This document shows, in pieces, positions 63,301 to 64,000 of a stretch of 64,000 nucleotides of DNA. Made by a program: the position numbers and the translations under genes. Below the pieces are notes generated by a model. It was not told the origin of the DNA. It saw only the letters and a list, made by a program, of their open reading frames with translations, and ran no database searches. The stretch spans positions 104,609-168,608 of the forward strand of contig SEYY01001244.1 in NCBI GenBank assembly GCA_009176605.1, written 5' to 3'. This DNA comes from Armadillidium nasatum (lineage: Eukaryota; Arthropoda; Malacostraca; Isopoda; Armadillidiidae). The stretch's first letter is position 1. Each line of letters opens with the position of its first letter.

Positions 63301-63960
63301 TTAAGGAATTTGTCCAATTTCTGCCTTAATAAATTGAGAATCTGAGCTATTGTAACGTCTTGATTTTGTAGCTATCGGTTTGCAGTTGGGTAGAAGGTTT
63401 AAAAAAAGAGGATGAGAGCATACTGAGTATGAACTTAAACTGCATATATTAAGTGGAGGCAATTGTCCACCAAACTGAAGATTAACACTTTCATGTTGAC
63501 ACAGAACATCATGTCCCAACAGTAATTCACTGCACAAGTTAGGCAAGACTTCTAATTTTATTTTTTTATAATAATGGTTCAGCATTTTAAAGTTAACAAA
63601 ACAGTAACCAAGAGTTTCACAAGACAAAGAAGACTGTGCCATTGTCACTTTACCTCTCTTTGGAACAATGGGCAAAGACAGACTATTTGCTAAATCCTCA
63701 CCTATATAACTATGAGTACTACCCGAGTCAATGAGAGCATTCACACTATGATTTCCAATAATAATTTCAACTTTAGATTTAGACAACCCTCTTGAAGCTG
63801 TGGTTGAAGAACCAACAATAGATGCCAATAGAGAATCTGTGGCAGCAGATAATTGGGCTTCACTTCTACAAACATTAGCATAATGCCCCTTCTTTTGACA
63901 TTTTCTGCAAATGAACATCTCGTGCAGGACAGTAAGACCGTGGATGACGTTTATTTCCAC
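63301..63960 (-). CDS. Gyp2 gag zinc knuckle and aspartic protease (219 codons)
   Basis: The second gag knuckle CRKCQKKGHYANVC is at about 63908-63867 (minus). The protease has HSVNALIDSGSTHSYIGEDL (active-site D-S-G-S) and LCSELLLGHDVLCQHESVNL (the L-L-G-x-D motif before the C-terminal helix). The frame then enters RT-leading sequence KPIATKSRRYNSSDSQFIKA and stops at QIP because of the 143-bp insertion. Apart from that it is intact. Confidence 0.88.
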   Translation of the reverse strand: MEINVIHGLTVLHEMFICRKCQKKGHYANVCRSEAQLSAATDSLLASIVGSSTTASRGLSKSKVEIIIGNHSVNALIDSGSTHSYIGEDLANSLSLPIVPKRGKVTMAQSSLSCETLGYCFVNFKMLNHYYKKIKLEVLPNLCSELLLGHDVLCQHESVNLQFGGQLPPLNICSLSSYSVCSHPLFLNLLPNCKPIATKSRRYNSSDSQFIKAEIGQIP

Positions 63961-63990
63961 AGAAATAGCACTTCTGATTATACATTTTAA
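63930..63990 (-). pseudogene. Gyp2 first gag zinc knuckle, out of frame with the second
   Basis: CYFCGNKRHPRSYCPARD (CX2CX4HX4C) is read in a different frame from the next knuckle CRKCQKKGHYANVC. Removing one base near 63918 would align both, so this is a one-base insertion or sequencing error. Confidence 0.75.
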
Positions 63991-64000
63991 TACTTTGTCT

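Larger units (their letters stand above)
60612..64000 (-). mobile_element. Gyp2: Ty3/Gypsy retrotransposon (minus), 3' part in window
   Basis: Reading leftwards: gag zinc knuckles, protease (D-S-G-S), RT (Y-L-D-D), RNase H, integrase, C-terminal tail, polypurine tract and short 3' LTR. Only single-base indels and one 143-bp duplication break the pol frame, so it is much better kept than Gyp1. It lacks the OTU-like domain and ORF X. The 5' end lies beyond the window. Confidence 0.9.

Overview
This is a eukaryotic, very AT-rich accessory window built almost entirely of transposable elements (TEs) and microsatellites. I see no convincing host gene, tRNA, rRNA or CRISPR array. Fifteen long (AT)n tracts, one (AAT)n tract, a GalEa-like Copia element, several Ty3/Gypsy lineages and five kinds of LINE suggest an arthropod, most likely a crustacean (a decapod such as a penaeid shrimp is my best guess; this is inference). 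Two runs of exactly 100 N (15027-15126 and 46861-46960) are scaffold gaps. Single-base indels break nearly every reading frame, so either the copies are old or the assembly keeps long-read errors.

Layout. 1-556: 5' end of an LTR retrotransposon on the minus strand. 557-1466: LINE-A fragment (minus). 1467-12347: a Ty3/Gypsy copy, here called Gyp1 (gag zinc knuckle, protease, RNase H tail, OTU-like domain, integrase, acidic pol tail, accessory ORF X), broken by a 1.69-kb solo LTR, by 3.1 kb of unassigned DNA holding a hairpin array, and by a 1-kb solo LTR. 12348-15026: an inverted second copy of the Gyp1 3' half. 15127-20098: degenerate GalEa-like Copia. 20099-22165: LINE-A-type fragments. 22497-24558: (AT)n / solo LTR / (AT)n / RTE-like LINE / (AT)n. 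24559-36638: composite Gyp1 element with LTRs, gag and pol, with a LINE-B nested in a gag zinc knuckle. 36640-38082: (AT)n, a putative solo LTR with a hairpin minisatellite, and more (AT)n. 38791-39593 and 41422-46420: two copies of a GC-ended inverted-repeat transposon; the second contains LINE-A, which contains LINE-B. 46522-46860: inverted pair of tRNA-derived SINE heads. 46961-48064: CR1/L2-like LINE. 49345-50385: wreck of a multicopy invertebrate protein family. 50945-56158: RTE-like LINE split by a segment carrying a hAT MITE with a perfect 8-bp target duplication. 56419-57426: another inverted-repeat element. 59032-60517: Jockey/I-like LINE. 60612-64000: a second Ty3/Gypsy element, Gyp2 (minus).

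The most unusual material is the Gyp1 family. It combines an OTU-like domain, whose catalytic Cys position is Ser, between RNase H and integrase; a protease motif Asp-Asn-Gly-Ala; a shared loss of reverse transcriptase in both assessable copies; a 37-bp tandem repeat of variable copy number; and a conserved downstream ORF X of unknown function. At larger scale, most (AT)n tracts begin or end exactly at a TE boundary, which points to AT microsatellites as insertion targets or as products of TE tails.
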